Positions 14,745-16,289 of a DNA stretch of 16,289 bases are shown in pieces (position 1 is the stretch's first letter; the number at the start of each line of letters is the position of its first letter). Location of the stretch: contig VGDC01000006.1 in assembly GCA_016869895.1 (NCBI GenBank), forward strand, positions 1 to 16,289. Reading direction: 5' to 3'. Source of the DNA: Alphaproteobacteria bacterium (GTDB lineage: Bacteria > Pseudomonadota > Alphaproteobacteria > Rickettsiales > VGDC01). The notes below the pieces were generated by a model. The model was given only the letters and a program-made list of their open reading frames with translations, had not been told where the DNA came from and did no database searches. The position numbers and the translations under genes are program-made.

Positions 14745-15464
14745 TCAGCGTTCTGCGCCGTAGCGGTGGAGTTCACTGCCATAATGGCTGAGCCATGCAC
14801 GGGCTTTCTCGTGCTGGGGGTCGATTTTCGCCACCGCATCCCAAAACGCTTGGCTATGGTTCATTTCCTTGAGATGCGCGACCTCGTGCGCCGCCAGATA
14901 ATGCAGCACGTGGCGGGGTGCGAAGACCAACCGCCAGCTGAACGACAGATTCCCGCTCGCGCTGCAACTGCCCCAGCGGCTGGAGGTATCACGCACGCGC
15001 ACCTGCTTGAATTTCACGCCCAATTTCGGTGCCATCTCCGACACTTCCGCCACCAGCGCATCGCGCACATGGTGTTTCAGCCATTCGGTGGTGCGGCGAG
15101 AGAAATGCTCCGGCAGGCAGGGGACGTAAAGCACGCCGCCTTTCAGCTCCACGCGCCCGCGCGGCACATCCACATGGCGGAGCGTGCAGGTCTTGCCGAG
15201 GATGGGGAGTTCCATCCCGTCCTCGAAAGGCGTCGGCTGGGGGGCTTTCTCCATCTGATGGGTCAGCCATTCGCGCTTTTCATCGATGAATTTCAGCCCA
15301 AGCTTCGCCGGCGCGCGGGGCGGCATGGTCAGGCGTATCAAATGCCGTTGCGCGTCATAACGCAGTGTCATGCGGCGTGCGTTATGGTGCCGCGACACTT
15401 TCAACGTGATGCGGATTCCCCCTAACACCAGATATTCAGGCATGATTTGCGCGAGTGTGACCAT
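14745..15464 (-). CDS. YgjP-type metal-dependent hydrolase (M48-like, DUF45)
   Basis: A 239-residue protein of the YgjP/DUF45 family, predicted zinc metallohydrolases of unknown substrate in the cytoplasm. The zinc site is HEVAH (193-197), followed by KEMNHSQAFW with the third ligand His203, and preceded by the family signature DTSSRWGSCS (159-168). The N-terminal half is a beta-rich domain with many Arg/His. The start is uncertain: ATG codons end at 15464 and 15443, with no good ribosome site for either; an upstream ATG ending at 15530 would add a cysteine-rich, unlikely N-terminus. A TATAAT on this strand (complement of 15474-15479) fits a promoter very close to the chosen start. It is convergent with the penicillin-binding protein gene. 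Confidence 0.88.
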   Translation of the reverse strand: MVTLAQIMPEYLVLGGIRITLKVSRHHNARRMTLRYDAQRHLIRLTMPPRAPAKLGLKFIDEKREWLTHQMEKAPQPTPFEDGMELPILGKTCTLRHVDVPRGRVELKGGVLYVPCLPEHFSRRTTEWLKHHVRDALVAEVSEMAPKLGVKFKQVRVRDTSSRWGSCSASGNLSFSWRLVFAPRHVLHYLAAHEVAHLKEMNHSQAFWDAVAKIDPQHEKARAWLSHYGSELHRYGAER

Positions 15465-15713
15465 ATTCAGTGGATTATAGCATTTACTTGTGCAGAGCAC
15501 AGAAACTTTGTTACAACAACGTATAGTCATTCCTCTTTAACATGTTACATGGCTGCAAACAGTGTGTTTCTGCGCTTCCGTTCCGCATGTACCTGTATGT
15601 ACACTTGCGCTACGGTTCTCGAAACCCCCTGTTTTCGCTCATGTTTCATGGTAAATTGAAACGACTCTATGTCATGAAAATAATGCTGAAACGGCGAGAT
15701 TCAACCCCTTCCC
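15465..15713. other. Gene-free stretch upstream of dnaG
   Basis: 249 bases of AT-richer sequence between the divergent YgjP-type gene and dnaG. It holds a TATAAT on the minus strand (15474-15479) and the perfect palindrome TAACATGTTA (15538-15547). It also holds ATGTAC twice with 10-base phasing (15587-15592 and 15597-15602), forming the inverted repeat TGTAC-N6-GTACA, and a near-palindrome GGTTCTCGAAACC. No ORF here looks coding. It should contain the dnaG promoter, but no convincing -35/-10 pair is visible. Confidence 0.5.
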
Positions 15714-16289
15714 ATGCGTTTTACCCCCGAATTTCTAGACCGTCTCCGCTCGCAGGTCGTCCTTTCGCAGGTCGTGGGGCGGCGCGTGATGCTGAAACGG
15801 CACGGGCGGGAGCATACGGGACTTTGCCCGTTCCATAAGGAAAAGAGTCCGTCCTTCACGGTGAATGACGACAAAGGATTCTATCATTGCTTCGGCTGTG
15901 GGGCGCATGGCGATGCCATCCGTTTCCTGACCGACCATGAAGGACTGCCTTATCCCGAAGCGGTAGAGCGGCTGGCGGGGGAGTTCGGCCTGCCGCTGCC
16001 GCAGCTGACGCAGGAACAGGTGCAGGTGGCCAAACGCTATGGCACATTGCAGGATGTGATGGAAGCGGCCTGCCTGTGGTTCGAGGCGCAGCTGAAAGCC
16101 CCTAGCGGCAAGGTGGCGCAGGATTACCTGAAAGGCCGCGGGTTGACGGGCAAGACCGCCAAGCATTTCCGCATGGGATTCTCGCCAGCGGGGCGGGACG
16201 CGCTGAAGACCCATCTGCTTGCCAAGGGCTTCACCGATGCCCAGCTGGTCGAGGTGGGGCTGGCCATCAAACCCGACAAAGGCCAGACA
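15714..16289 (+). CDS. dnaG: DNA primase, N-terminal part
   Basis: The first 192 codons of DnaG, which makes RNA primers for replication; the gene runs off the right edge. The CHC2 zinc-binding domain is complete: Cys38-x2-His41 in CPFHKEKSPSF and Cys59-x2-Cys62 in HCFGCGAHGDAIRF. The start MRFTPEFLDRLR and the LSQVVGRRVMLKR segment are typical of alphaproteobacterial primases. Beyond residue 75 the linker to the catalytic core begins, and the TOPRIM domain lies outside. The ATG is the first one in this frame near the motif. The ribosome site is weak (GAGA about 13 bases upstream). In many relatives rpoD follows, which cannot be checked here. Confidence 0.95.
   Translation, partial: MRFTPEFLDRLRSQVVLSQVVGRRVMLKRHGREHTGLCPFHKEKSPSFTVNDDKGFYHCFGCGAHGDAIRFLTDHEGLPYPEAVERLAGEFGLPLPQLTQEQVQVAKRYGTLQDVMEAACLWFEAQLKAPSGKVAQDYLKGRGLTGKTAKHFRMGFSPAGRDALKTHLLAKGFTDAQLVEVGLAIKPDKGQT

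Noticed and set aside
15537..15547. CtrA-type site (TTAA-N7-TTAA) before dnaG
   Set aside because: Only one TTAA half is present; the sequence is better described as the palindrome TAACATGTTA.

Overview
The window looks like a piece of an alphaproteobacterial chromosome. The DnaG N-terminus, the B12-dependent ribonucleotide reductase tail, the stand-alone TadV/CpaA-like peptidase and the general codon style (G/C-rich third positions, mixed GAA/GAG) all fit that group. The order or genus cannot be fixed from sequence reading alone. Most of the window is ordinary housekeeping DNA with densely packed genes. The accessory part lies between about 840 and 4000.

Left part (1-4000). The window opens inside nrdJ, whose C-terminus ends at 841 and is followed by a rho-independent terminator. 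An AT-rich gene (940-2448) for an unrecognised membrane-anchored 502-residue protein comes next, and it is closed by a near-identical second copy of the same terminator, so the gene sits between about 47-bp direct repeats. After a small acidic ORF (2535-2765) come two tandem expression cassettes (about 2766-3427 and 3455-3995). Each has a Pho-box-like promoter with a -10 element at the same distance, a structured roughly 100-nt leader, a small ORF, and a long two-part 3' hairpin. The two promoters, leaders and 3' hairpins are clearly related, with compensatory base changes in the stems. The two encoded proteins (143 and 98 residues) show no resemblance and even use different codon dialects. 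This is the best candidate for an undescribed system: a reusable regulated frame, possibly phosphate-responsive and with an RNA switch, carrying unrelated small genes.

Middle part (4093-8840). A lysophospholipid acyltransferase overlaps an NADH dehydrogenase type II gene (ATGA overlap), so the two are probably one operon linking membrane lipid acylation and respiratory NADH oxidation. Convergent to it is a membrane-anchored alpha/beta hydrolase. Divergent from that is a small A24 prepilin-peptidase-like membrane protein, which converges 3 nt from a YihY/BrkB family membrane protein. A charged hypothetical protein lies upstream of yihY on the same strand.

Right part (8841-16289). Malate synthase A (glyoxylate shunt) has its own sigma70-like promoter. 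It converges on an MsbA-type exporter half-transporter. Divergent from the exporter is a class A penicillin-binding protein, which converges on a YgjP-type zinc hydrolase. After a 249-bp gene-free stretch the window ends inside dnaG (primase). No tRNA, rRNA, CRISPR, transposase, integrase or phage structural gene was seen.
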